DNA of 64,000 nucleotides from contig OY997647.1 of NCBI GenBank assembly GCA_963921795.1, forward strand, positions 56,558,668 through 56,622,667, in the 5' to 3' direction. The position numbers and the translations under genes were made by a program. The first letter of the stretch is position 1; each line of letters starts with the position of its first letter. Source of the DNA: Nannobrachium achirus (lineage: Eukaryota; Chordata; Actinopteri; Myctophiformes; Myctophidae). This document shows, one piece after another, positions 20,278 to 33,206 of this stretch. The notes under the pieces were generated by a model. The model saw only the letters and a list, made by a program, of their open reading frames with translations, was not told where the DNA came from and did no database searches.

Positions 20278-22362
20278 GGAAATGCTTTTGGGGATCCGTT
20301 GAGTATGCCACCCCCGACCTGTGGTTGAAATTCGGTGTTGACTCGACCTATTGTTTGTGATTTATGGCTATCGTTTGCGAAACGTGCCCCTCCCGCTAAG
20401 TTTGGAAGGCCGTTACGAACGAACGGTATGGACTATCGAAATATCCTTTGACTATGTTTATCGCGTGGCTTCATAGATCAAGTGTACCGGTTTTTAAGAC
20501 ATTTGAAGAAAATATGTAGGAAAAGGAGCAAAAAGTGTGTTTTGGAGAAAATCAAAGATGGCGGAAAATCTATCCCTACGCAAATGGGCGTGGCCTATAT
20601 CGAGAGATGCGTCTTGACCCAAGGAATCCAGAGAAAAAATAATTTTAATTTTCCGATCTACGGTTCAAGAGTTACGGGGCAAAACGTAAAGTGGGCCGTT
20701 ATAGCGCCACCATGAGGATGAGTGATGTAATTATTTTTTGATTTATTCTTAAAATCATTATGAATCTCCTCTGCAAGGTTTGAAACTGTAGCCCCTATGC
20801 TTTGCGAAAGAAAAATACTTGAATGTGAATTTCTGCTTTCTCCCATTATAAGTCAATGGGGACAATTACGTTTTGCGCGTTTGTGACGCCCCCTACGGGT
20901 CGAATTGGAAACGCTTTTGGGGATTCCTTGAGTAAGCCACCCGCAGCCTGTGGTTGAAATTCATTGCTGACTCAACGTTTTGTTTGTGATTTATGGCTAT
21001 TATTTGCAAAACGGGCCCCTCCCGCTAACTCTGGAAGCCCGTTACGAACGAATGGTATGGACTATAGACATATCCCTTGACTATGTTCATTGCATGGGTT
21101 AGTAGATCATGTGTACCCATTTTTGTGACATTTGAAGAAAATATGTAGGAAAAAATGCAAAAAGTGTGTTTTGGAGAAAATTTGAAATGGTGAAAAATCT
21201 TCCCATGTGCAAATTGGCGTGTCCTATATGGAGAGATGCGTCGTGACCCAAGGAATCCAGGGAAAAAAGAATTTTAATTCTCCGACCTATGGTTCAAGAG
21301 TTACGAGGCAAGTGGTCCGTTATAGCGCCACCATGTGGCCAATTGGAAATGCTTTTGGGGATCGTTGAGTATGCCACCCCCGACCTGTGGTTGAAATTCA
21401 GTGTTGACTGGACCTTTTGTTTGTGATTTATGGCTATTGTTTGCAAAACGGGCCCCTCCCGCTAACTTTGGAAGCGCGTTACGAACGAACGTAATGGACT
21501 ATCGCAATATCCCTTGAGTATGTTCATTGCATGGGTTCATAGATCATGTGTACCGTTTTTTGTGCAATTTGAAGAAAATATGTCGGAAAAGGAACAAAAA
21601 GTGTGTTTTGGAGAAAATTCAAGATGGCGGAAAATCTATCCAGGCGCAAATGGGCGTGGCCTATATCGGGAGATGCGTCTTGACCCAAGGAATCCAGGGA
21701 AAAAATAATTTTAATTTTCCGACCTACGGTTCAACAGTTACAGGCCAAAACGTAAAGTGGGCTGTTATAGCGCCACCATGAGGCCGAGTGATGTAATTAT
21801 TTTTTGATTAATTCTTACAATCATTATGAACCTCCTCTCCAAGTCTTGAAACTGTAGCCCCTATGGTTTGCCAGAGAAAAATAATTGAATGTGAATTTTT
21901 GCTTTCTCCCATTATAAGTCAATGGGGACAATTTAATTCACTAATAAATTAATATCAATTAAACTATAGAACCTTTCTCTTAGCAAGTTACTAGCACACC
22001 ATTCCCGAGTAAGCCGGTCGATTTGACATATGGCGCGAGTGTGTGTTGCAAAAACTGTGGGAGGAGTAGCGTGCCAAACTTTGGGGAAAAGCATGGACAT
22101 ACATACATAAATATGAGCGATTGCAATAAGTTGCCAATGCTATGCATAGGCACACTTAACTAGAATTGACATGGTCAATTTTGACAAGTGTGCCTGCAGT
22201 GCAGCTCGCTAAATGCGCGACCTCGTGCGGCGGTTCGGACCGTGAGACCGTCCGCCGAGTCGTCCGCGTTTCGTTGTGAGAGGGTCGGTCCCCCTGAAAA
22301 ACGCGTTCTGGCACGAAACGGTTATGTTTTGCGCGTTTGTGACGCCCCCTAGGGGTTGAAGT
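20278..22362 (+). repeat. 629-bp C-s unit plus C1-C2-Sa unit
   Basis: C-s is 20278-20906, C1 is 20907-21344, C2 is 21345-21782 and Sa is 21783-22362. It corresponds to 9564-11648 with no difference noticed. Confidence 0.9.
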
Positions 22363-23812
22363 GGAAATGCTTTTGGGGAAACGTTGAGTATGCCACCCGC
22401 GACCTTTGGTTGTAATTCAGTGTTGACTCGACGATTTGTTTGTGATTTATGGCTATCGTTTGCGAAACGGGCCCCTCCCGCTAACTGTGGAAGCGCGTTA
22501 CGAACGAACGGTATGGACTATCGAAATATCCTTTGACTATGTTTATCGCGTGGCTTCATAGATCATGTGTACCGGTTTTTAAGACATTTGAAGAAAATAT
22601 GTAGGAAAAGGAGCAAAAAGTGTGTTTTGGAGAAAATTTGAAATGGTGAAAAATCTTCCCATGTGCAAATTGGCGTGTCCTATATGGAGAGATGCGTCGT
22701 GACCCAAGGAATCCAGGGAAAAAAGAATTTTAATTCTCCGACCTATGGTTCAAGAGTTACGAGGCAAGTGGTCCGTTATAGCGCCACCATGTGGCCAATT
22801 GGAAATGCTTTTGGGGATCGTTGAGTATGCCACCCCCGACCTGTGGTTGAAATTCAGTGTTGACTGGACCTTTTGTTTGTGATTTATGGCTATTGTTTGC
22901 AAAACGGGCCCCTTTCGCTAACTTTGGAAGCACGTTACGAACAAACGTAATGGACTATCGCAATATCCCTTGAGTATGTTCATTGCATGGGTTCATAGAT
23001 CATGTGTACCGTTTTTTGTGCAATTTGAAGAAAATATGTCGGAAAAGGAACAAAAAGTGTGTTTTGGAGAAAATTCAAGATGGCGGAAAATCTATCCTGG
23101 CGCAAATGGGCGTGGCCTATATCGGGAGATGCGTCTTGACCCAAGGAATCCAGGGAAAAAATAATTTTAATTTTCCGACCTACGGTTCAACAGTTACAGG
23201 CCAAAACGTAAAGTGGCCTGTTATAGCGCCACCATGAGGCCGAGTGATGTAATTATTTTTTGATTAATTCTTACAATCATTATGAACCTCCTCTCCAAGT
23301 CTTGAAACTGTAGCCCCTATGGTTTGCGAGAGAAAAATAATTGAATGTGAATTTTTGCTTTCTCCCATTATAAGTCAATGGGGACAATTTAATTCACTAA
23401 TAAATTAATATAAATTAAACTATAGAACCTTTCTCTTAGCAAGTTACTAGCACACCATTCCCGAGTAAGCCGGTCGATTTGACATATGGCGCGAGTGTGT
23501 GGTGCAAAAACTGTGGGAGGAGTAGCGTGCCAAACTTTGGGGAAAAGCATGGACATACATACATAAATATGAGCGATTGCAATAAGTTGCCAATGCTATG
23601 CATAGGCACACTTAACTAGAATTGACAGAGTCAATTTTGACAAGTGTGCCTGCAGCGCGCTAAATGCGCGACCCCGTCCGCCGGTTCGGACCGTGAGACC
23701 GTCCGCCGAGTCGTCCGCGTTTCGTTGTGAGAGGGTCGGTCCCCGTGAAAAACGCGTTCTGGCACGAAACGGTTACCTTTTGCGCGTTTGTGACACCCCT
23801 AGGGGTCGAAGT
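22363..23812 (+). repeat. Unit C1(mosaic)-C2-Sa
   Basis: C1 is 22363-22800 and C2 is 22801-23238. It corresponds to 11649-13098, including the shortened GACACCCCTAGGGG box. Confidence 0.9.
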
Positions 23813-25170
23813 GGAAATGCTTTTGGGGATCTGTTGAGTATGCCACCCCCGACCTGTGGTTGAAATTCAGTGTTGACTCGACCTATTGTTTGTGAGTTAG
23901 GGCAATTTTTTGCCAAACGGGCCCCTCCCGCTAACTTTGGAAGCGCGTTACGAACGAACGGTACGAACTATCGAAATATCCTTTGACTATGTATATCGCA
24001 TGGCTTCATAGATCATGTGTACCGGTTTTTAAGACATTTGAAGAAAATATGTAGGAAAAGGAGCAAAAAGTGTGTTTGGACAAAATTCAAGATGGCGGAA
24101 AATCTATCCCTACGCAAATGGGCGGGGCCTATATGGGCAGATGCGTCATGACCCAAGGAATCCAGGGAAAAAATAATTTTTATTTTCCGACCTAGGGTTC
24201 AAGAGTTACGGGGCAAAACGTAAAGTTGGCCGTTATAGCGCCACCATGAGGCCGAGTGATGTAATTATTTTTTGATTAATTCTTACTATCATTATGAACC
24301 TCCTCTCCAAGTCTTGAAACTGTAGCTCCTATGGTTTGCGAGAGAAAAATAATTGAATGCGATTCCCATTATAAGTCGATGGGGAAAATTAATTCACTAA
24401 TAAATTCATATCAATTAAACTATAGAACCTTTCTCTTAGCAACTTGATAGCACACGATTCCCGCGTAAGCCGGTCGATTTGACATATGGCGCGAGTGTGT
24501 GGTGCAAAAACTGTGGGAGGAGTAGCGTGCCAAACTTTGGGGAAAAGTATGGACAGAAAGACTTAAATAAATACTATAATTGACAGAGTCAATTTTGACA
24601 AGTGTGCCTGCAGTGCAGCTCAGTGAGCCGTTATAGCGCCACCATGAGGATGAGTGGTGTAATTATTTTTCGATTTATTCTTAAAATTATTATGAATCTC
24701 CTCTCCGAGGTTTGAAACTGTAGCCCCTATGGTATGCGAGAGAAAAATACTTGAATGTGACTTTTTGCATTGTCCCATTATAAGTCAATTGGGAAAAAAT
24801 AATTCACTAATAAATTAATATCAATTAAACTATAGAACCTTTCTCTTAGCAAGTTACTAGCACACCATTCCCGAGTAAGCCGGTCGTTTTGACATATGGC
24901 GCAAGTGTGTGGTGCAAAAACTGTGGGAGGAGTAGCGTGCCGAAGTTTAGAGAGTGCGCTTGTAAAGTCAATACTAGAATTGACAGAGTCAATTTTGACA
25001 AGTGTGCCTGCGGTGCGCGACCTTGTGCAGCGGTTTGGACGGTGAGACAATCCGCCAAGTCGTCTTTGTTTCGTCGTGAGAGGGTCGGTCCCCGTGAAAA
25101 ACGTGTTCCGGCACGAAACGGTTACGTTTCGCGCGTTTGTGGTTACGTTTCGACCCCTAGGGGTCGAAGT
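23813..25170 (+). repeat. C unit with two fused spacers, second copy
   Basis: It corresponds to 13099-14456. The same spacer-to-core-tail join is at about 24627. Confidence 0.9.
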
Positions 25171-26629
25171 GGAAATGCTTTTGGGGATCCGTTGAGTATG
25201 CCACCCCCGACCTGTGGTTGAAATTCAGTGTTGACTCGACCTATTGTTTGTGATTTATGGCTATCGTTTGCGAAACGGGCCCCTCCCGCTAACTTTGGAA
25301 GCGCAATACGAACGTACGGTATGGACTATCGAAATATCCTTTGACTATGTTTATCGCATGGCTTCATAGATCACGTGTACCGGTTTTTAAGACATTTGAA
25401 GAAAATATGTAGGAAAAGGAGCAAAAAGTGTGTTTAGGAGAAAATTCAAGATGGCGGAAAATCTTCCCATGTGCAAATTGGCGTATCCTATATGGAGAGA
25501 TGCGTCGTGACCCAAGGAATCCAGGGAAAAAAGAATTGTAATTCTGTGACCTACGGTTCAAGAGTTACGAGGCAAGCGGTCCGTTATAGCGCCACCATGT
25601 GGCCAAGTGGAAATGCTTTTTGGGATTCGTTGAGTATGCCACCCCCGAACTGTGGTTGAAATTCAGTGTTGAATGGACCTTTTGTTTGTGATTTATGGCT
25701 ATTGTTTGCAAAACGGGCCCCTCCCGCTAACTTTGGAAGCACGTTACGAATGAACAGTATAGACTATCGAAATATCCTTTGACTATGTTTATCGCGTGGC
25801 ATCATAGATCACGTGTACCGGTTTTTAAGACATTTGAAGAAAATATGTAGGAAAAGGAGCAAAAAGTGTGTTTCGGAGAAAATTCAAGATGGCGGAAAAT
25901 CTATCCTGGCGCAAATGGGCGTGGCCTATATGGGGAGATGCGTCTTGGCCCAAGGAATCCGGGGAAAAAATAAGTTTAATTTTCCGACCTACGGTTCAAC
26001 AGTTACAGGCCAAAACGTACACTGGGCTGTTATAGCGCCACCATGAGGCCAAATGACGCTATTATTTTTTATTTATTCCTTGTAATCATTATGAACCTCC
26101 TCTCTGAGTCTTGAAACTGTAGCCCCTATGGTTTGCGAGAGAAAAATTATTGAATGCGATTCCCATTATAAGTCAATGGGGACAGGTAAGGGTTAATTAA
26201 TTTCTTAATAAATTCATATCAATTAAACTATAGAACCTTTCTCTTAGCAAGTTGATAGCACACGATTCCCGCGTAAGCCGGTCGATTTGACATATGGCGC
26301 AAGTGTGTGGTGCAAAAACTGTGGGAGGAGTAGCGTGCCAAACTTTGGGGAAATACATGTGTGTGTCCATGTCTGGCTTAAGTATGAGTGATAACAATAA
26401 GTCTGCCCATGCTATGCATAGGCACACTTAACTAGAATTGACAGAGTCAATTTTGACAAGTGTGCCTGCAGCGCGCTAAATGCGCGACCTCGTGCGGCGG
26501 TTCGGACCGTGAGACCGTCCGCCGAGTCGTCCGCGTTTCGTTGTGAGAGGGTCGGTCCCCTCGAAAAACGCGTTCTGGCACGAAACGGTTTCGTTTGGCG
26601 CGTTTGTGACGCCCCCTAGGGGTCGAAGT
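25171..26629 (+). repeat. Unit C1(mosaic)-C2-Sa
   Basis: C1 is 25171-25608 and C2 is 25609-26047. It corresponds to 14457-15915. Confidence 0.9.
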
Positions 26630-28664
26630 GGAAATGCTTTTGGGGATTCGTTGAGTATGCCACCCCCGACCTGTGGTTGAAATTCGGTGGTGACTCGACT
26701 TATTGTTTGTGATTTATGGCTATCGTTTGTGAAACGGGCCCCTCCCGCTAACTTTGGAAGCGCGTTACGAACGAACGGTATGGACTATCGAAATATCCTT
26801 TGACTATGTTTATCGCGTGGCTTCATAGATCATGTGTACCGGTTTTTAAGACATTTGAAGAAAATATGTAGGAAAAGGAGCAAAAAGTGTGTTTTGGACA
26901 AAATTCAAGATGGCGGAAAATCTATCCATACGCAAATGGGCGTGGCCTATATGGGGAGATGCGTCATGACCCAAGGAATCCAGGGAAAAAATAATTTTCA
27001 TTTTCCGACCTACGGTTCAAGAGTTACGGGGCAAAACGTAAAGTTGGCCGTTATAGCGCCACCATGAGGCCGAGTGATGTCATTATTTTTTGATTAATTC
27101 TTACAATCATTATGAACCTCATCTCCAAGTCTTGAAACTGTAGCCCCTATGGTTTGCGAGAGAAAAATAATTGAATGCGATTCCCATTATAAGTCAATGG
27201 GGAAAATTAATTCACTAATAAATTAATATCAATTAAACTATAGAACCTTTCTCTTAGCAACTTGATAGCACACCATTCCCGAGTAAGCCGGTCGATTTGA
27301 CATATGGCGCGAGTGTGTGGTGCAAAAACTGTGGGAGGAGTAGCGTGCCAAACTTTGGGGAAAAGTATGGACAGACTTAAGTAAGTAAATATGAGCGATA
27401 ACAATAAGTCTGCCCATGCTATGCATAGGCACACTTAACTAGAATTGACAGAGTCAATTTTGACAAGTGTGCCTGCAGCGCGCTGAATGCGCGACCTTGT
27501 GCGGCGGTTCGGACCGTGAGACCGTCCGCCGAGTCGCCTGCGTTTCGTTGTGAGAGGGTCGGTCCCCGTGAAAAACGCGTTTTGGCACGAAACGGTTACG
27601 TTTCGCGCGTTTGTGACGCCCCCTAGGGGTCGAAGTGGAAATGCTTTTGGGGATCCGTTGAGTATGCCACCCCCGATCTGTGGTTGAAATTCGGTGTTGA
27701 CTCGACCTATTGTTTGCGATTTATGGCTATCGTTTGCGAAACGGGCCCCTCCCGCTAACTTTGGAAGCGCGTTACGAACAAACGGTATTGACTATCGAAA
27801 TATCCTTTGACTATGTTTATCGCCTGGCTTCATAGATCATGTGTACCGGTTTTTAAGACATTTGAAGAAAATATGTAGGAAAAGGAGCAAAAAGTGTGTT
27901 TTGGACAAAATTCAAGATGGCGGAAAATCTATCCATACGCAAATGGGCGTGGCCTATATGGGGAGATGCGTCATGACCCAAGGAATCCAGGGAAAAAATA
28001 ATTTTCATTTTCCGACCTACGGTTCAAGAGTTACAAGGCAAAACGTAAAGTTGGCCGTTATAGCGCCACCATGAGGCCGAGTGATGTCATTATTTTTTGA
28101 TTAATTCTTACAATCATTATGAACCTCCTCTCCAAGTCTTGAAACTGTAGCCCCTATGGTTTGCGAGAGAAAAATAATTGAATGCGATTCCCATTATAAG
28201 TCAATGGGGAAAATTAATTCACTAATAAATTAATATCAATTAAACTATAGAACCTTTCTCTTAGCAAGTTACTAGCACACGATTCCCGAGTAAGCCGGTC
28301 GATTTCACATATGGCGCGAGTGTGTGGTGCGAAAACTGTGGGAGGAGTAGCGTGTCAAACTTTGGGGAAAAGTATGGACAGACTTAAGTAAGTAAATATG
28401 AGCGATTGCAATAAGTCTGCCAATGCTATGCATAGGCACACTTAACTAGAATTGACAGAGTCAATTTTGACAAGTGTGCCTGCAGCGCGCTAGATGCCCG
28501 ACCTCGTGCGGCGGTTCGGACCGTGAGACCGTCCGCCGAGTCGTCCACGTTTCGTCGTGAGAGGGTCGGTCCCCGTGAAGAACGCGCTCTGGCACGAAAC
28601 GGTTACGTTTTGGCACAAAACGGTTACGTTTTGTGCGTTTGTGACGCCCCCTACGGGTCGAAAT
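26630..28664 (+). repeat. Two C-Sa units
   Basis: Cores start at 26630 and 27637. They correspond to 15916-17950, including the 21-bp duplicated hairpin. Confidence 0.9.
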
Positions 28665-30105
28665 GGAAATGCTTTTGGGGATTCGTTGAGTAAGCCACCC
28701 GCAACCTGTGGTAGAAATTCAGTGTTGACTCAACGTTTTGTTTGTGATTTATGGCTATTGTTTGCAAAACGGGCCCCTCCCGCTAAATTTGGAAGCCCGT
28801 TACGAACAAACGGTATGGACTATCAAAATATCCCTTGACTATGTTCATTGCATGGGTTCATAGATCATGTGTACCCATTTTCGTGACATGTGAAGAAAAT
28901 ATGTAGGAAAAGGAGCAAAAAGTGTGTTTTGGAGAAAATTCAAAATGGTGAAAAATCTCGCAGTGTTCGAATTTGCGTGGCCTATATGGAGAGATGCGTC
29001 GTGATCCAAGGAATCCAGGGAAAAAATAATTTTAATTCTCCGACCTACGGTTCAAGAGTTACGAGGCAAGTGGTCCGTTATAGCGCCACCATGTGGCCAA
29101 GTGAAATGCTTTTGGGGATTCGTTGAGTTTGCCACCCCCGACCTGTGGTTGAAATTCAGTGTTGACTGGACCTTTTGTTTGTGATTTATGGCTATTGTTT
29201 GCCAAACAAGCCCATCCCGCTAACTTTAGAAGCGCGTTACGAACGAACGGTACGGACGATCAAAATATCCCTTGAGTATGTTCATTGCATGGCTTCATAG
29301 GTCAGGTATACCGCTTTTCGTGACATTTGAAGAAAAAATTTAGGAAAATGAGCAAAAAGTGTGTTTTGGAGAAAATTCAAGATGGCGGAAAATCTATCCT
29401 GGCGCAAATGGGCGTGGCCTATATGGCGAGATGCGTCATGACCCAAGGAATCCAGGGAAAAAAGAATTTTAATTTTCCGATCTACGGTTCAAGAGTTACA
29501 GGCCAAAACGTAAAGTGGGCTGTTACAGCGCCACCATGAGGCCAAATGACACTATTATTTTTTATTTAATCCTTGAAATCATTATAAACCTCCTCGCCAA
29601 GTCTTGAAACTCTAGCCCCTATGGTTTGCGAGAGACAAATAATTGAATTTGAGTTTTTGCCATTCCCATTATAAGTCAATGGGGGGAAATTAATTCACTA
29701 ATAAATTAATATCAATTAAACTATAGAACCTTTCTCTTAGCAAGTTACTAGCACACCATTCCCGAGTAACCCGGTCGGTTTGACATATGGCGCGAGTGTG
29801 TGGCGCAAAAACTGTGGTCTGTGAAACGTGTCAAACTTTGGGGAAAAGCATGGACATACATACATAAATATGAGCGATTGCAATAAGTTGCCAATGCTAT
29901 GCATAGGCACACTTAACTAGAATTGACAGAGTCAATTTTGACAAGTGTGCCTGCAATGCACGACCTTGTGTAGCGGTTTGGACGGTGAGACCATCCGCCA
30001 AGTTGTCTGTGTTTCGTTGTGAGAGGGTCCGTCCCCGTGAAAAACGCGTTCCGGCACGAAACGGTTACGTTTTACGCGTTTGTGACGCCCCCTAGGGGTC
30101 GAAGT
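28665..30105 (+). repeat. Unit C1-C2-Sa
   Basis: C1 is 28665-29102 and C2 is 29103-29540. It corresponds to 17951-19391. Confidence 0.9.
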
Positions 30106-31119
30106 GGAAATGCTTTTGGGGATTGGTTGAGTATGCCACCCCCGACCTGTGGTTGAAATTCAGTGTTGACTCGACCTATTGTTTGTGATTTATGGCTATC
30201 GTTTGCGAAACGTGCCCCTCCCGCTAACTTTGGAAGCGCGTTACGAACGAACGGTACGGACTATCGAAATATTCTTTGACTATGTTTATCGCGTGGCTTC
30301 ATAGATCATGTGTACCGGTTTTTAAGACATTTGAAGAAAATATGTAGGAAAAGGAGCAAAAAGTGTGTTTCGGAGAAATTTCAAGATGGCGGAAAATCTA
30401 TCCTGGCGCAAATGGGCGTGGCCTATATGGGGAGATGCGTCTCGACCCAAGGAATCCGGGGAAAAAATAATTTTAAGTTTCCGACCTACGGTTCAACAGT
30501 TACAGGCCAAAACGTACACTGGGCTGTTATAGCGCCACCATGAGGCCAAATGACGCTATTATTTTTTATTTATTCCTTGTAATCATTATGAACCTCCTCT
30601 CCGAGTCTTGAAACTGTAGCCCCTATGGTTTGCGAGAGAAAAATACTTGAATGTGACTTTTTGCATTGTCCCATTATAAGTCGATGGGGAAAAATTAATT
30701 CACTAATAAATTAATATCAATTAAACTATAGAACCTTTCTCTTAGCAAGTTACTAGCACACCATTCCCGAGTAACCCGGTCGGTTTGACATATGGCGCGA
30801 GTGTGTGGCGCAAAAACTGTGGTCTGTGAAACGTGTCAAACTTTGGGGAAAAGCATGGACATACATACATAAATATGAGCGATTGCAATAAGTTGCCAAT
30901 GCTATGCATAGGCACACTTAACTAGAATTGACAGAGTCAATTTTGACAAGTGTGCCTGCAGCGCGCTAAACGCGCGACCTTGTGCGGCGGTTCGGACGGT
31001 GAGACCGTCCGCCGAGTCGTCTGCGTTTCGTTGCGAGAGGGTCGGTCCCCGTGAAAAACGCGTTCTGGCACGAAACGGTTACGTTTCGCGCGTTTGTGAC
31101 GCCCCCTAGGGGTCGAAGT
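30106..31119 (+). repeat. C-Sa unit, intact counterpart of the junction unit
   Basis: 1,014 bp. It matches 19392-20174 up to 30888 and then keeps the complete palindrome and CpG block. From about 30927 it follows the sequence seen at 5809 onward, so it joins two blocks of different relationship. Confidence 0.9.
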
Positions 31120-32685
31120 GGAAATGCTTTTGGGGATCCGTTGAGTATGCCACCCCCGACCTGTGGTTGAAATTCGGTGTTGACTCGACCTATTGTTTGT
31201 GATTTATGGCTATTGTTTGCGAAACGGGCCCCTCCCGCTAAGTTTGGAAGCGCGTTACGAACGAACGGTATGGACTATCGAAATATCCTTTGACTATGTT
31301 TATCGCGTGGCTTCATAGATCAAGTGTACCGGTTTTTAAGACATTTGAAGAAAATATGTAGGAAAAGGAGCAAAAAGTGTGTTTTGGAGAAAATTCAAGA
31401 TGGCGGAAAATCTATCCCTACGCAAATGGGCGTGGCCTATATCGAGAGATGCGTCTTGACCCAAGGAATCCAGGGAAAAAATAATTTTAATTTTCCGATC
31501 TACGGTTCAAGAGTTACGGGGCAAAACGTAAAGTGGGCCGTTATAGCGCCACCATGAGGATGAGTGATGTAATTATTTTTTGATTTATTCTTAAAATCAT
31601 TATGAATCTCCTCTGCAAGGTTTGAAACTGTAGCCCCTATGCTTTGCGAAAGAAAAATACTTGAATGTGAATTTCTGCTTTCTCCCATTATAAGTCAATG
31701 GGGACAATTACGTTTTGCGCGTTTGTGACGCCCCCTACGGGTCGAATTGGAAACGCTTTTGGGGATTCCTTGAGTAAGCCACCCGCAGCCTGTGGTTGAA
31801 ATTCATTGCTGACTCAACGTTTTGTTTGTGATTTATGGCTATTATTTGCAAAACGGGCCCCTCATGCTAACTCTGGAAGCCCGTTACGAACGAACGGTAT
31901 GGACTATAGACATATCCCTTGACTATGTTCATTGCATGGGTTAGTAGATCATGTGTACCCATTTTTGTGACATTTGAAGAAAATATGTAGAAAAAAATGC
32001 AAAAAGTGTGTTTTGGAGAAAATTTGAAATGGTGAAAAATCTTCCCATGTGCAAATTGGCGTGTCCTATATGGAGAGATGCGTCGTGACCCAAGGAATCC
32101 AGGGAAAAAAGAATTTTAATTCTCCGACCTATGGTTCAAGAGTTACGAGGCAAGTGGTCCGTTATAGCGCCACCATGTGGCCAATTGGAAATGCTTTTGG
32201 AGATCGTTGAGTATGCCACCCCCAACCTGTGGTTGAAATTCAGTGTTGACTGGACCTTTTGTTTGTGATTTATGGCTATTGTTTGCAAAATGGGCCCCTC
32301 CCGCTAACTTTGGAAGCGCGTTACGAACGAACGTAATGGACTATCGCAATATCCCTTGAGTATGTTCATTGCATGGGTTCATAGATCATGTGTACCGTTT
32401 TTTGTGCAATTTGAAGAAAATATGTCGGAAAAGGAACAAAAAGTGTGTTTTGGAGAAAATTCAAGATGGCGGAAAATCTATCCTGGCGCAAATGGGCGTG
32501 GCCTATATCGGGAGATGCGTCTTGACCCAAGGAATCCAGGGAAAAAATAATTTTAATTTTCCGACCTACGGTTCAACAGTTACAGGCCAAAACGTAAAGT
32601 GGGCTGTTATAGCGCCACCATGAGGCCAAATGACACTATTATTTTTTATTTAATCCTTGAAATCATTATGAACCTCCTCTCCAAG
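30927..32685 (+). repeat. Duplicated block related to 5809-7567
   Basis: Offset 25,118 bp. It includes the TTGCGAGAGGG variant, the 629-bp C-s unit with AAAAAAATGC in C1, and AAAATGGGCCCC near 32290, all shared with the first copy. The match ends where this copy reads CCAAGTGTTG and the first reads CCAAGTCTTG. Confidence 0.85.
31120..31748 (+). repeat. 629-bp C-s unit, copy 4
   Basis: Same deletion junction at about 31709. It is closer to 6002-6630 than to 9564-10192. Confidence 0.9.
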
Positions 32686-33206
32686 TGTTGAAACTGTAGG
32701 CCCTATGGTTTGCGAGAGAAAATTAATTGAATGTGAGTTTTTGCCATTCCCATTATAAGTCAATGGGGAGAAATTAATGCACTAATAAATTAATATCAAT
32801 TAAACTATAGAACCTTTCTCTTAGCAACTTAATAGCACACCATTCCCGAGTAAGCCGGTCGATTTGACATATGGCGCGAGTGTGTGTTGCAAAAACTGTG
32901 GGAGGAGTAGCGTGCCAAACTTTGGGGAATCGTATGGACAGACATAAATAAATAAATAAATATGAGCGAGAACAATAAGTGTCCCATGCTATGCATAGGC
33001 ACACTTAACTAGAATTGACAGAGTCAATTTTGACAAGTGTGCCTGCAGCTCGCTAAATGCGCGACCTTGTGCGGCGGTTTGGACTGTGAGACCGTCTGCC
33101 GAGTCGTCTGCGTTTCGTCGTGAGAGGGTCGGTCCCCGTGAAAAACGCGTTCTGGCATGAAACGGTTACGTTTCGCGCGTTTGTGACGCCCCCTAGGGGT
33201 CGAAGT
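31749..33206 (+). repeat. Unit C1-C2-Sa
   Basis: C1 is 31749-32186, C2 is 32187-32624. The spacer tract is a long (ATAA)n near 32945-32962. Relative to the block at 6.6-8.5 kb, one extra dimer unit of 1,458 bp is present here before insert B. Confidence 0.9.

Larger units (their letters stand above)
20175..30888 (+). repeat. 10,714-bp tandem segmental duplication, copy 2
   Basis: Direct second copy of 9461-20174. The single T at 20175 also matches the base after the end of copy 2 (30889), so homology at the join is about 1 bp. Beyond 30888 the spacer continues normally (TAAGTTGCCAATGC), showing what the end of copy 1 looked like before the duplication. Confidence 0.92.
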
